A stretch of DNA of 64,000 nt from GWF2-33-9 sp964500435 (GTDB taxonomy: Bacteria > Bacteroidota > Ignavibacteria > Kapaibacteriales > UBA2268). The stretch is from assembly GCA_964500435.1 (NCBI GenBank), contig CAZCNL010000002.1:124001-188000 (forward strand), read 5' to 3'. The position numbers were made by a program, and so were the translations under genes. Shown here piece by piece: positions 1 to 7,967 of this stretch. The number at the start of each line of letters is the position of its first letter. Position 1 is the first letter of the stretch. The notes under the pieces were generated by a model, which worked only from the letters and a program-made list of their open reading frames with translations, ran no database searches and was not told the origin of the DNA.

Positions 1-226
1 CAACAAAAATTGAATGCAAATATCGTGGTAAATTATTGACGTCAATTGCATCTTTATAAACGTCGTAATCAAGTTCAATAGCTTTTTTTATTCTTTTAGG
101 ATCAACGACTATATGATTCGCTTTACATTGATTTAGCAAAATCTCCGTATCTTCTTCAAGGCTAACACCTCGAATATTTTCAGGCAAGTTCTTTTTTGTA
201 AATATATTAAAAGATTTTGCAGCCAT
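1..226 (-). CDS. Unknown protein, N-terminal 75 codons (runs off left edge)
   Basis: Reading the minus strand from an ATG at 226-224, the frame stays open to base 1, so this is the 5' part of a gene whose end lies outside the window. The visible product begins MAAKSFNIFTKKNLPENIRG and continues with a charged, helix-rich stretch; there is no signal peptide, membrane segment or motif that I recognise. It lies 84 bases downstream of rlmN in the same direction, so it may be cotranscribed with it. Function unknown. The main risk is that the start could be a later codon, although no internal stop interrupts the frame. Confidence 0.6.
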   Translation of the reverse strand, partial: MAAKSFNIFTKKNLPENIRGVSLEEDTEILLNQCKANHIVVDPKRIKKAIELDYDVYKDAIDVNNLPRYLHSIFV

Positions 227-310
227 CAATTGAAAATGATTTTTAACCTAATTCCAAATTAAACAATTTTATTTGATTAATAATTGAAAATTTTATTATT
301 GTTTTGATTT

Positions 311-1405
311 TTAAAATTCTTCAATTGGAATTAATTGCGTTCTCTTTTCTGAAAGTGCTAATTGACCGCAAGCTGCTTCAATATCACGACCAAAAGTTTC
401 CCGAACAATACACGGAACACCTGCTTGCCGTAATGCACTTGCAAAAGATTGCATCTTTTCGATTGATGCTGGTTTTAATTCCTTCGCAATGCCATCAAGT
501 TTAGTAAAACTTATATCATTAAAAGGAATAATATTTACTCTCGATGGAACTCGGCGGGCAATTTTTGTAAGACGCTTCACGTCCTCTGCCGTGTCGTTAA
601 GTCCATCAAATACAATATACTCATATGTTATTGGTAGTTTCGTTACTTTGTAATATTCTTCGACTGCATCCAACAATACTTCAAGTGGGAAAGATTGATT
701 AATCGGCATAATCTTATCTCGAATTTGATTATTAGTGGCGTGCAGGGAAATAGCTAATTTTACAGGTCTTGCTGATTTTGCCAATTGCTTAATTCTTGGT
801 GCAATTCCAGATGTCGAAAGCGTTATTTTTTTTCGTGGAAATAACTCGTAAATTGGGTCGGTTAATATTTCTAATGCGTTGACAATGTTATTATAATTTA
901 GCAGCGGCTCGCCCATCCCCATTATTACTATATTTGTGAGTTTTGTCTTCAAAAAATGTTCTACCAAAAATATTTGGTCAATTATCTCCGACACTTCTAA
1001 ATTCTTGTTAAACCCGATTTTACCCGTAGAACAAAAAGCACATCCAATTGAACATCCGGACATCGAGGAAATGCAAAGTGTTTCTCGTTCAATATTCTCG
1101 CTTGTATCATCAAACCACGGCATATAAACTGATTCTATCAAATTTCCATCACGTAACTTAAATAAAAATTTAATTGAACCATCTGCTGATTTACGAACAG
1201 TATTCATTTCCATCGAATCAATATAAAAATGTTCGTTTAAATAATCTTTCAAGAAAGATGGAATATTAGTTATGTCCTCGAATTTACGCTTCTTTTGCTT
1301 GTAAAGCGCCAATTTTATTTGTTCGGAACGAAAAGCAGGCTGCTTTAATTCCTGTAAAATTTCTCTTAATTTATTATTGCTTAAATCTTTTATACTTTGT
1401 TTCAT
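311..1405 (-). CDS. rlmN: 23S rRNA (A2503-C2)/tRNA (A37-C2) methyltransferase RlmN
   Basis: A radical-SAM enzyme that methylates C2 of adenosine 2503 in 23S rRNA, and in many bacteria A37 of some tRNAs, in the cytoplasm. The 364-residue product has the usual family length. An N-terminal helical RNA-binding part (about 1-100) precedes the radical-SAM cysteine cluster C118-x3-C122-x2-C125 and the glycine-rich stretch MGMGEPLLN. Both extra cysteines of the RlmN methyl-transfer mechanism appear present: C111 just before the cluster (ETLCISS) and C346 near the C-terminus (AACGQL). The start is an ATG with no strong Shine-Dalgarno. It faces away from the next gene on the right. Assignment to RlmN rather than Cfr rests on general similarity and the absence of any resistance context. 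Confidence 0.95.
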   Translation of the reverse strand: MKQSIKDLSNNKLREILQELKQPAFRSEQIKLALYKQKKRKFEDITNIPSFLKDYLNEHFYIDSMEMNTVRKSADGSIKFLFKLRDGNLIESVYMPWFDDTSENIERETLCISSMSGCSIGCAFCSTGKIGFNKNLEVSEIIDQIFLVEHFLKTKLTNIVIMGMGEPLLNYNNIVNALEILTDPIYELFPRKKITLSTSGIAPRIKQLAKSARPVKLAISLHATNNQIRDKIMPINQSFPLEVLLDAVEEYYKVTKLPITYEYIVFDGLNDTAEDVKRLTKIARRVPSRVNIIPFNDISFTKLDGIAKELKPASIEKMQSFASALRQAGVPCIVRETFGRDIEAACGQLALSEKRTQLIPIEEF

Positions 1406-1727
1406 TATATTATTTTCAATATATTAATATTTAAACGTTTAAGAAAAAATAATGTTTGACTATAAAGCAGTGCTAATTTAATTAAAAATCCATTTTTTAT
1501 TTACATTTTTTACTTGAAAGCTATTCGAGTACTTTTCAAATAGTTCCACAGAGAAAATTTGTGGCATTTTAAAATACTTGACCCACAATCAATATGTTTC
1601 AAATATGCAAGTTAATTTATCTTTTACAAAGATAATCACATTTTTTTTTAAAAAAATTATTTTTTTTGTAACTTTTTACTCTTAACTTTGTCTTTAATAT
1701 TATATAAACTTAAAAAAGGGTTCAGTA
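1406..1727. other. Intergenic region between two divergent genes
   Basis: This 322-base AT-rich stretch separates rlmN (minus) from the T9SS protein (plus). I see no gene in it. It holds a TAACTTTG element at 1683-1690, matching the Bacteroidota -7 consensus TAnnTTTG about 40 bases before the ATG at 1728, but no TTTG at the proper distance upstream. It also has two weak inverted repeats: CCACA-N9-TGTGG at 1546-1564 and TTGAAA-N14-TTTCAA at 1514-1539. Neither matches an operator that I know. Confidence 0.5.
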
Positions 1728-2906
1728 ATGAATAAAATTTTACTAATTTTTTTCTTTGTTTTATTTTCTTTAAATGCATTTGCGAAATGGGAACAAGTTA
1801 ATCAAATAACTGATGGAGACACTGTTTTATGTATTGCAACAAACAGTAACTATATTTTTGCAGGTGTAAAAAACAAAGGTGTCTTTGTTTCAACAAACAA
1901 TGGCACAAGTTGGAATATAGCTAACAATGGATTAAATAACTTAATTGTTCGAGCATTGGCGGCAAATGACCAATATGTCGTAGCAGGTACGGTAGGTGAT
2001 GGCATTTTTATTTCATCTGATAATGGTAATTCTTGGGTCAAAGTTAAAGAATATTGGAATACTTCTGTAAATTCATTAATATTAAAGGATGATTATATTT
2101 TTGTCGGATGTAATGGGCATGAAACTACTTTTAAAAAGAATGATAATGTATGGGAAATACTTAATGATAATCTTCAAAAATCAATTACTTCTCTTGCATA
2201 TAAAGATTCAATTTTATATGCTGGAACAAATAACGGCGACATTCATATTTCTGTTGATTATGGAGATTCTTGGAAAGTTATTTGTAATGATTTAACACTT
2301 AAAAAAATTACTTCATTAGGTTTTATTGATGATAAGATTATCGCCGCAACTTATGGAAATGCTATCTTCGAAACAACAAATTTAGGAATCAATTGGGAGC
2401 TTATAAATTTCAATTTTTATAATCCTTACATAAATTGCTTAGTAGTTAAAAATAATAATATCTTTGTTGGTACACATGGGCAAGGTTTAATTCTTTCTAC
2501 TGATAAAGGGAATTCTTGGCAAACAATAAATGATGGATTGACAAGCGATTCGATAAATACTATAGCTTTTAATGATGAATATATTTTTGCAGGAACTTCG
2601 AATAAAGGTGTATTTAGGTCAAAACTTTCTGATTTTGTTAGTGTTGCTGATGAAATAATGATTAATAACTCTTCTTTGCTTTATCCGAATCCAGCAACAG
2701 ACAACATTACAATTGAAAGCAATTCTTTAAGCGGTTCGACTTTTACAATTACAAATCAAATTGGTCAAATAATTTTCTTTGGTCAAATCCAACCCGGAAT
2801 TCAAAAGCACGTAATTTCAGTTACTAATTTACAAACAGGAAATTATTATATAAGAATTTCAAATAACAACGGTAAGACAGAATTCTTAAAGTTTGTAAAA
2901 TTATAA
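1728..2906 (+). CDS. T9SS-exported YCF48/sialidase-like beta-propeller protein
   Basis: A secreted protein of 392 residues. It opens with a signal peptide (MNKILLIFFFVLFSLNAFAK), then carries about six repeats of roughly 40-45 residues with the pattern IFAG...G-x-x-x-S-x-DNG-x-SW, typical of BNR/YCF48-like beta-propellers, from about residue 25 to 300. The last 75 residues form a type A T9SS sorting domain: LYPNPATDNITIE, a middle GQI turn, and GNYYIRISNNNGK before a basic end. It would cross the outer membrane by the Por secretion system and be released or anchored at the surface. An AAAGGG sequence precedes the ATG. It stands alone, with a terminator after it. The ligand is unknown; propellers of this kind are found in adhesins and hydrolases, but no catalytic motif is visible here. 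Confidence 0.85.
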   Translation: MNKILLIFFFVLFSLNAFAKWEQVNQITDGDTVLCIATNSNYIFAGVKNKGVFVSTNNGTSWNIANNGLNNLIVRALAANDQYVVAGTVGDGIFISSDNGNSWVKVKEYWNTSVNSLILKDDYIFVGCNGHETTFKKNDNVWEILNDNLQKSITSLAYKDSILYAGTNNGDIHISVDYGDSWKVICNDLTLKKITSLGFIDDKIIAATYGNAIFETTNLGINWELINFNFYNPYINCLVVKNNNIFVGTHGQGLILSTDKGNSWQTINDGLTSDSINTIAFNDEYIFAGTSNKGVFRSKLSDFVSVADEIMINNSSLLYPNPATDNITIESNSLSGSTFTITNQIGQIIFFGQIQPGIQKHVISVTNLQTGNYYIRISNNNGKTEFLKFVKL

Positions 2907-2939
2907 TTGAGATAATAATTCTAAATTCATATTAAAACG

Positions 2940-2976
2940 AAAAGAGCCTGTCAATTTATTCTTGGCGGGCTCTTTT
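2940..2976. terminator. Bidirectional intrinsic terminator
   Basis: AAAAGAGCCTGTCAA pairs with TTGGCGGGCTCTTTT across a 7-base loop (two G-T pairs) and is followed by a T run on the plus strand and preceded by an A run. It lies between the convergent ends of the beta-propeller gene and the SDR gene and can serve both. Confidence 0.85.
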
Positions 2977-3000
2977 TAATTTATGTTATTACAGAAATAA

Positions 3001-3771
3001 CTAAAGATTTTTATTTACAATCGTTGCATTTGCTTGTGCTGTCGGTGTTACGAAAATTTCTTGAATCATTACGTGTTCGGGACGTGTAACAGCAAATAAG
3101 GCAATATCAGCGATATCTTTTCCTTGAAGTGGTTCGTAACCTTTGTACACATTTTCTGCACGTGTTTCATCGCCATGAAATCTTACAATGGAAAATTCTG
3201 TTTCAACTAAGCCGGGATCAATATTTGTAACTCGCACACCTGTTCCATTTAAATCAATTATCATTCCTTTGGAAATTGCTCGTACAAATGATTTAGTACC
3301 GCAATAAACATTACCTGCAGGATAAACTTCGTGACCTGCTAAACTACCTATATTAATCACGTGTCCCGAATGTCTTTCCACCATTTTTGGTAAAACAAGG
3401 CGGGAAATGTAAAGTAATCCTTTAATATTCGTGTCAATCATTTCCTCCCAGTCGCTAAGCTCGCCATCTTGGATTTTACTCAAACCAAGTGCTTTACCAG
3501 CATTATTAACAAGTATATCGATATTTTGAACTTCTTCAGGCAAATTTTCGATTATTTCTTTTGATTGATTGTAATTACGAACATCGCTTTGATATGTATA
3601 AACAAGCACATTATATTTGCTGCGGATGTCGGCGGCTACTTCGTCTAATATTGCTTTCCTTCTTGCAAATAGTACTAAATTACAACCTTCTTCTGCAAAT
3701 GCATAAGCAATTGCGGCACCTATTCCTGCTGATGCTCCGGTAATTAACGCTATCTTACCTTTTAATTTCAC
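3001..3771 (-). CDS. Short-chain dehydrogenase/reductase (YdfG-like)
   Basis: An NAD(P)-dependent classical SDR of 256 residues. The Rossmann motif TGASAGIG lies at about residues 11-18, NNAG in the middle, a catalytic serine in NIGSLAG, and the YxxxK pair in VYCGTKSF. The closest general type is YdfG/serine 3-dehydrogenase, which oxidises 3-hydroxy acids, but the substrate cannot be read from sequence. The start is GTG: it overlaps the stop of the preceding TraB-like gene (GTGA) and has GGAG six bases upstream, so translation of the two is probably coupled. It is the last gene of a three-gene minus-strand operon (DUF2231, TraB/GumN, SDR) that ends at the hairpin at 2940-2976. Confidence 0.9.
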   Translation of the reverse strand: MKLKGKIALITGASAGIGAAIAYAFAEEGCNLVLFARRKAILDEVAADIRSKYNVLVYTYQSDVRNYNQSKEIIENLPEEVQNIDILVNNAGKALGLSKIQDGELSDWEEMIDTNIKGLLYISRLVLPKMVERHSGHVINIGSLAGHEVYPAGNVYCGTKSFVRAISKGMIIDLNGTGVRVTNIDPGLVETEFSIVRFHGDETRAENVYKGYEPLQGKDIADIALFAVTRPEHVMIQEIFVTPTAQANATIVNKNL

Positions 3772-4655
3772 TTGATTCTCCGTATTTTATATATTTTTTT
3801 ATTATTTAGTATTGATATTATTCCATTTTTACCAACTAAATGACCTGCCCCAACAGCAATGAAATACGTCTTTTTGTCCTTCAAGTATGAGTCTATTTTT
3901 TCAGCCATTTTCAAATTTCTTTTTAATAATAAATTATCCATCAAGGGTTTCAATTTTGGATAATCTAAATAAACTTGATTAATGATTTTATCCAAAGCAT
4001 TTTCATCGCCTTTTTCCCAAGCTAAAATTAATTTCTCGTTATCTGTTTTGCCTGATTTATCAACTTGCGATTCAGCTTCAATCATTTCATCTGCAAAATT
4101 ATCAAATTCTGTCAAATAATTAATCTGTTCTTTGGCTGTTTCGATTTCTTTTATTTCTTTATTTAGTTCATTTGCTTTGTTGGTAAAATACATATCAACA
4201 CCATTTTGAGCATCAATCTTAGATTGTTCCAAACTGTTGATATTTTCAAACATAACAACAACAAACCAAGGTCTCATCTTTAATAAAGCTTCTTCGGGAA
4301 TTTGCAATTCTGCAAATTTTTCTTTTACCTTATTATAATTTTCAGCTTTAAGCTTATCTTTCAATGTTGTACTATCAGTATTCAACATTTGATTAATCAA
4401 AGTTGACGGGTCAATTTTATTGATGTCGATTTCAGTAACTAAATAATCTGCTTTTTGGAAATTTTCTTCAATAGCTTTTGGCAATGGGTACCATTCTTTT
4501 TTTCCTAAATGAACCGTGCCAATTAAATATACAGACGAAGAATCTGTTTTTATTTCGTAAAAAATAGGTGTGATTTTCTTAGAAAAAATACTCATACTTG
4601 CCAAAATGGTAAGTATGAGTATTAAAATTAACTTTTGTGTTTGTTTTAGGAGCAT
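3768..4655 (-). CDS. TraB/GumN family protein (putative metalloprotease-like)
   Basis: A 295-residue exported or membrane-anchored protein with an N-terminal hydrophobic segment (about 8-25). The two TraB/GumN signature motifs are clear: GTVHLG at about residue 46, following the VYLI strand, and GAGHLVG near the C-terminus. A conserved E-x-D patch (TEIDI) lies between them. The family is related to Tiki and erythromycin-esterase-like folds and is thought to be metal-dependent peptidases, but bacterial members are poorly characterised. It begins one base after the DUF2231 stop and overlaps the SDR start, so all three genes are one transcription unit. Confidence 0.85.
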   Translation of the reverse strand: MLLKQTQKLILILILTILASMSIFSKKITPIFYEIKTDSSSVYLIGTVHLGKKEWYPLPKAIEENFQKADYLVTEIDINKIDPSTLINQMLNTDSTTLKDKLKAENYNKVKEKFAELQIPEEALLKMRPWFVVVMFENINSLEQSKIDAQNGVDMYFTNKANELNKEIKEIETAKEQINYLTEFDNFADEMIEAESQVDKSGKTDNEKLILAWEKGDENALDKIINQVYLDYPKLKPLMDNLLLKRNLKMAEKIDSYLKDKKTYFIAVGAGHLVGKNGIISILNNKKIYKIRRIK

Positions 4656-4656
4656 T

Positions 4657-5139
4657 TTACATAATTGATTGTATGCCGAACTCGTGGACTAATCTTGCTC
4701 CTTGATGTGCTCCAATCGTCATTAAAAGCAAATTTATTCCCGAGAAAATCAGAAATATTATTTGCAAGATGAAAACTAATGAAGGTTTAAATTTGCCTTT
4801 AAAGAAAAAGAATGCAAAAATACCATAAAAAATCAGCAAGAGAACTGCCAAATTTCTCACAGTTTCCATCATTTCTTGATGATTGCTCATCACAATATTA
4901 ATTTCAGGTGAACGCTTTGCCAAAGTCATTGCAGCTTCGCCTGTCATAACTGCAACAATTGCGCCTAATGTACCAAGCAACAATAAAATTAATGCAGAAA
5001 TTGTAAAGCTTTTTTGCTGTTCTTTAAATATTATAGCAAGTAAAATGAATAAAGGAACGACCGCTAATAAAGCTACTGGAAAGTGCACAACCAGTGGATG
5101 CATTCCTTCCCAAGGTGGAGGAGTAGGTAATTGGAACAT
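4657..5139 (-). CDS. DUF2231 membrane protein
   Basis: A small four-helix inner-membrane protein (160 residues). The N-terminus holds the DUF2231 signature HPLVVHFPVALL, and four hydrophobic segments follow, with a histidine-containing end (IGAHQGARLVHEFG). DUF2231 proteins often occur next to redox or cytochrome proteins and carry conserved histidines, but their role is not established. I place the start at the ATG at 5139 rather than a GTG two codons upstream, because GGAG lies five bases before the ATG. It heads the operon with the TraB/GumN-like and SDR genes. Confidence 0.85.
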   Translation of the reverse strand: MFQLPTPPPWEGMHPLVVHFPVALLAVVPLFILLAIIFKEQQKSFTISALILLLLGTLGAIVAVMTGEAAMTLAKRSPEINIVMSNHQEMMETVRNLAVLLLIFYGIFAFFFFKGKFKPSLVFILQIIFLIFSGINLLLMTIGAHQGARLVHEFGIQSIM

Positions 5140-5280
5140 AGACACTCCATTATTTTTAGGTTTAACAAATTTAAAACTTCGAAATTACTAAAAATTTATT
5201 AAAAATACTATTTTTATCTGCAGACAATAAATATTTTTAGTAAATTTTATTTTCTCAAATTAATAATTTTTTTGGAATTA

Positions 5281-5319
5281 AATAAAAAACGGATAATAAT
5301 TTTGTGATTATTATCCGTT
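5281..5319 (-). terminator. Intrinsic terminator of the rubrerythrin gene
   Basis: A perfect 12-base stem, AACGGATAATAA with TTATTATCCGTT, closes an 8-base loop. On the minus strand it is followed by TTTTTTATT. It lies 34 bases past the rubrerythrin stop. Confidence 0.85.
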
Positions 5320-5353
5320 CAGTTAATTAAACTGTTAACTCTTTATTAGTTTG

Positions 5354-6001
5354 TTATTTTATATCTACAAACATATCTTCTGGAGTTGCACAAATTGGGC
5401 AAGGTTGACCTTGTTTACCTCTTTCAGTGAAACCGCAAACTGGGCAAACAAAGAAGTCTTCAGTAACTTTTTTCCAGTTATCCAAATTATTCAATGCTTC
5501 AGTATAAAATTTTGCATGAACTTTTTCAACTTCTAATGAGAAATTGAAAGCTTTCATAGCGTCTAAATTCTTTTCTTTTTTTGCTGTTTCAAGGAATTCA
5601 GGGTACATTTTAGTAAATTCGTATGTTTCTCCATCGATTGCGGTTTGCAAATTTTCTTTTGTTGATTTAACTTCTACTTGCTTGATGTCAGCAGTAGGAG
5701 TAGCACCCATTTTTTTGATTACTTCAGCGAGATTGCCAGCGTGAACTTTTTCTGCTTGAGCTGCAGCACGGAATAAAACAGCTACTTGTTTGTAACCTTC
5801 TTCGTCAGCTTTCTTGGCGAATGCTTCATATTTTGCATTTGCATTACTTTCACCATTATATGCTGTTTGTAAATTCTCGAGCACAACGTTTGTTTGTGTC
5901 TTGTTTTCTGCTGCTGGTTCTTGTTTTGTTTCTTTTGAACAAGCCATTGTTAATGTTGCTAATGCAACAAAAAGAAGCATTAATTTGGAAATTCTTTTCA
6001 T
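5354..6001 (-). CDS. Exported lipoprotein rubrerythrin with C-terminal rubredoxin domain
   Basis: A di-iron peroxidase that reduces H2O2 to water with electrons from its rubredoxin centre. The ferritin-like domain (about 38-178) shows the expected ligands: E51, E84 with H87 (AEKVH), E125/E128, and E159 with H162 (VEKVH). The C-terminal rubredoxin-like site is C186-x2-C189 and C201-x2-C204. What is unusual is the N-terminus: a hydrophobic stretch from residue 7 ends in LTMAC (C21), followed by a polar linker, which is a lipoprotein signal. The protein would therefore sit in the periplasm or on a membrane, whereas rubrerythrins are normally cytosolic. It stands as a single gene, divergent from a Fur/PerR-type regulator, with its own terminator. 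Enzyme identity is sure; export is inferred from the signal. Confidence 0.93.
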   Translation of the reverse strand: MKRISKLMLLFVALATLTMACSKETKQEPAAENKTQTNVVLENLQTAYNGESNANAKYEAFAKKADEEGYKQVAVLFRAAAQAEKVHAGNLAEVIKKMGATPTADIKQVEVKSTKENLQTAIDGETYEFTKMYPEFLETAKKEKNLDAMKAFNFSLEVEKVHAKFYTEALNNLDNWKKVTEDFFVCPVCGFTERGKQGQPCPICATPEDMFVDIK

Positions 6002-6150
6002 ATTTCACCTATTATATTAGTTAATTAAAAAGTAAATTTTTAATTTTATTATAAATAATAAAATTTATTTACAATTATTATTTTTCATTAAAATTTTCGT
6101 GAACGCAACATAATTATTGTCTAAATTATGTAAGACTAATCGTCCTATTA

Positions 6151-6158
6151 CAAAATTA
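6151..6158 (-). promoter_or_regulatory. Possible -7 element of the rubrerythrin promoter
   Basis: TAATTTTG on the minus strand fits the Bacteroidota -7 consensus TAnnTTTG, about 150 bases before the rubrerythrin ATG. I do not see a TTTG at the usual distance upstream, and such AT-rich words also occur by chance. Confidence 0.3.
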
Positions 6159-6230
6159 CAAAATAATTTGAAATTGAAAAAAATTAAAAATATTTTTTAT
6201 TTTTTTTCTAAATTTAAAATAATTAAAATT

Positions 6231-6245
6231 TTAGAACGTTTCTAA
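6231..6245. promoter_or_regulatory. Palindromic operator candidate (PerR/Fur-box-like, 7-1-7)
   Basis: TTAGAACGTTTCTAA is a 15-base inverted repeat, TTAGAAC-G-TTTCTAA, with six of seven arm bases symmetric. It lies 14 bases before the ATG of the Fur/PerR-type gene. The 7-1-7 layout and outer TTA..TAA match the PerR box form (TTATAAT-A-ATTATAA), which suggests autoregulation. Binding is inferred only. Confidence 0.5.
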
Positions 6246-6259
6246 TTAAAATTTGAACT

Positions 6260-6691
6260 ATGAAAGAAACAAAATCCATAGAATTATTGAAAATTAAAAA
6301 TATCAAGCCAACTTTGCAACGCATTGTTGTACTCGAAGCTTTGTTGAAATTTAAAACTCATCCAACAGCGGATGAAATTTATAAAATTGTTAGCAAAGAA
6401 TATCCAACAATTTCACTTGCTACGATTTATAATACTTTGGAGCTTTTTGAAAAAAATGGAATTATCAAAACAATGAATCTCAATGGTCAATCTACACGAT
6501 TTGATTTAGTTGATGATAAACATTTCCATTTAGTTCATAAAAGTACAAATGAAATTATCGACTATCGAGACCCAAAATTGCTTGAACTAATTCAAAATTA
6601 CTTTAATAAGAACAAATTAAATGGATATAAAATCGAAGATATAAATATTGAAATTATCATTCAAAAGGAGGATGAAAATGAAAAAGTCTAA
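6260..6691 (+). CDS. Fur-family transcriptional regulator (PerR-like), cysteine-free
   Basis: A 143-residue winged-helix repressor of the Fur/PerR family. The DNA-binding part includes KPTLQRIVVLEAL and the recognition helix SLATIYNTLELFEKNGII. The metal-sensing residues are plausibly H34, D85 or D86, H88, H90, H93 and D104 (compare PerR H37, D85, H91, H93, D104). The two CxxC motifs that hold structural zinc in PerR are absent: the first is replaced by HKST at about 93-96, and the whole protein has no cysteine. It is the first gene of an operon with dps, whose start lies inside its 3' end, and it is divergent from rubrerythrin. That context argues for peroxide sensing rather than iron uptake control. 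Confidence 0.88.
   Translation: MKETKSIELLKIKNIKPTLQRIVVLEALLKFKTHPTADEIYKIVSKEYPTISLATIYNTLELFEKNGIIKTMNLNGQSTRFDLVDDKHFHLVHKSTNEIIDYRDPKLLELIQNYFNKNKLNGYKIEDINIEIIIQKEDENEKV
6666..6671 (+). promoter_or_regulatory. Ribosome binding site deciding the dps start
   Basis: AGGAGG six bases before the ATG at 6678 selects that start over the ATG at 6672, which it abuts, and over the further upstream in-frame ATG at 6648. It lies within the end of the regulator gene. Confidence 0.85.
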
Positions 6692-7166
6692 TGAAATGAC
6701 TAACAAAATTGGTATTGATAATACAGGAGCAAAAATTTTAATTGAAAAATTAAATAAATTATTATCAAATTACCAAGTATTCTATCAAAACACACGAGGT
6801 TTTCACTGGAATATTCGTGGCGAAAAATTTTTCGAATTACATTTAAAATTCGAAGAGCTTTACACAGATTTACAACTTAAAATCGACGAAATCGCAGAAA
6901 GAGTACTTACACTCGATGGCACTCCCTTACATACATTTGAAAAGTACCTACAATTTAGTGAGATTAAACCCGTTGAAAACATTAGCGACGGTCGTACTTG
7001 CATTGCTTCGATACTCGATAGTTTTAAAATTATCATTACTTTGCAAAGAGAACTTTTGGATTTATCAGAAAAACATAACGATGAAGGAACAAATGCCTTG
7101 ATGAGTGATTATATCCGAGCACAAGAAAAATTAGTTTGGATGTATTCAGCATATTTAAAGAATTAA
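6678..7166 (+). CDS. dps: Dps-family ferritin-like DNA-protecting protein
   Basis: A dodecameric mini-ferritin that oxidises Fe(II) with H2O2 and stores iron, protecting DNA from Fenton damage. The 162-residue product matches the family length. The inter-subunit ferroxidase ligands line up exactly with E. coli Dps spacing: H43, H55, D70 and E74 (H51, H63, D78 and E82 in E. coli), in GFHW, ELHLKF and IDEIAERV. The start is the ATG at 6678, set by AGGAGG. It overlaps the stop of the Fur/PerR-like gene by 14 bases, so the two are translationally coupled and likely share autoregulation. An alternative reading from further upstream would add ten residues without a ribosome binding site. Confidence 0.93.
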   Translation: MKKSNEMTNKIGIDNTGAKILIEKLNKLLSNYQVFYQNTRGFHWNIRGEKFFELHLKFEELYTDLQLKIDEIAERVLTLDGTPLHTFEKYLQFSEIKPVENISDGRTCIASILDSFKIIITLQRELLDLSEKHNDEGTNALMSDYIRAQEKLVWMYSAYLKN

Positions 7167-7224
7167 GATTTTTTTATCATTTTATTAACTATTTATTAAA
7201 CATTTAAATTTAAGGAGAAAGGTT

Positions 7225-7878
7225 ATGTCAGAACAAACAAAACCATTGATGATTGGGGACCAATTCCCAGAAGTAGAGTTACAAACAACTCACGGAAAGA
7301 TGAAATTACCAAAAGCTTTCGAAGGCAAGTGGTTCATTTTATTTAGCCACCCTGCAGATTTCACACCAGTATGCACAACTGAATTCGTTGCATTTCAAAA
7401 ACGATACGAAGAATTTAAAAAACTTAATTGTGAATTAATTGGATTGAGTATTGACCAAGTATTTGCACATATTCAATGGGTGTCTTGGATTAAGGACAAA
7501 TTAAATGTACAAATTGACTTCCCAATTATCGCTGATAATGGTGATTTTGCTAATACTTTAGGAATTGTACATCCAAAAAGTGGCAACAATACAATTCGTG
7601 CGGTATACTTCGTTGACCCAACTGCTAAAATCCGTGCTATTCTTTTCTACCCACAAGAATTAGGTAGAAATTTAGATGAATTTTTGCGTATGCTCAAAGC
7701 ATTCCAAGTTGGTGCTGAAAACGGTGCTGCAATGCCAGCAAATTGGCCAAATAATGAATTAATCGGAGATAAAGTTATCGTGCCTCCACCTACTGATTGG
7801 AAAGCTGCTGAATATAAGAAATCAAAATATGACCATTACGATTGGTGGTTTATGTACAAAGAAATTGGTAAAGAATAA
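7225..7878 (+). CDS. Peroxiredoxin, 1-Cys Prx6 type
   Basis: A cytosolic thiol peroxidase that reduces H2O2 and organic peroxides. The peroxidatic cysteine is C50 in SHPADFTPVCTTEF, the canonical PxxxTxxC site. At 217 residues with a long C-terminal dimerisation part ending near DHYDWWFMYKE, it matches the Prx6 (1-Cys) group rather than the shorter AhpC group. An AAGGAG lies 8 bases before the ATG. It follows dps by 58 bases and has its own terminator, so it may be transcribed with the regulator-dps pair or separately. The reductant partner is not in the window. Confidence 0.93.
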   Translation: MSEQTKPLMIGDQFPEVELQTTHGKMKLPKAFEGKWFILFSHPADFTPVCTTEFVAFQKRYEEFKKLNCELIGLSIDQVFAHIQWVSWIKDKLNVQIDFPIIADNGDFANTLGIVHPKSGNNTIRAVYFVDPTAKIRAILFYPQELGRNLDEFLRMLKAFQVGAENGAAMPANWPNNELIGDKVIVPPPTDWKAAEYKKSKYDHYDWWFMYKEIGKE

Positions 7879-7899
7879 TTTATTATTCTTTAAAAATTC

Positions 7900-7932
7900 A
7901 AAAGGGACGAGTATTTTCGTCCCTTTTTTTTT
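7900..7932 (+). terminator. Intrinsic terminator after the peroxiredoxin gene
   Basis: AAAAGGGACGA pairs with TCGTCCCTTTT around a 6-base loop, followed by a run of T. It lies about 20 bases past the stop. Confidence 0.9.
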
Positions 7933-7967
7933 AAGAATTTTTCGAAAATAAATTTACGTATTTTGAA

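Noticed and set aside
2089..2295. Alternative-frame ORF inside the beta-propeller gene, and similar frames inside gyrA, hydB and others
   Set aside because: They lie within longer genes with strong family motifs, lack ribosome binding sites and have unlikely compositions.
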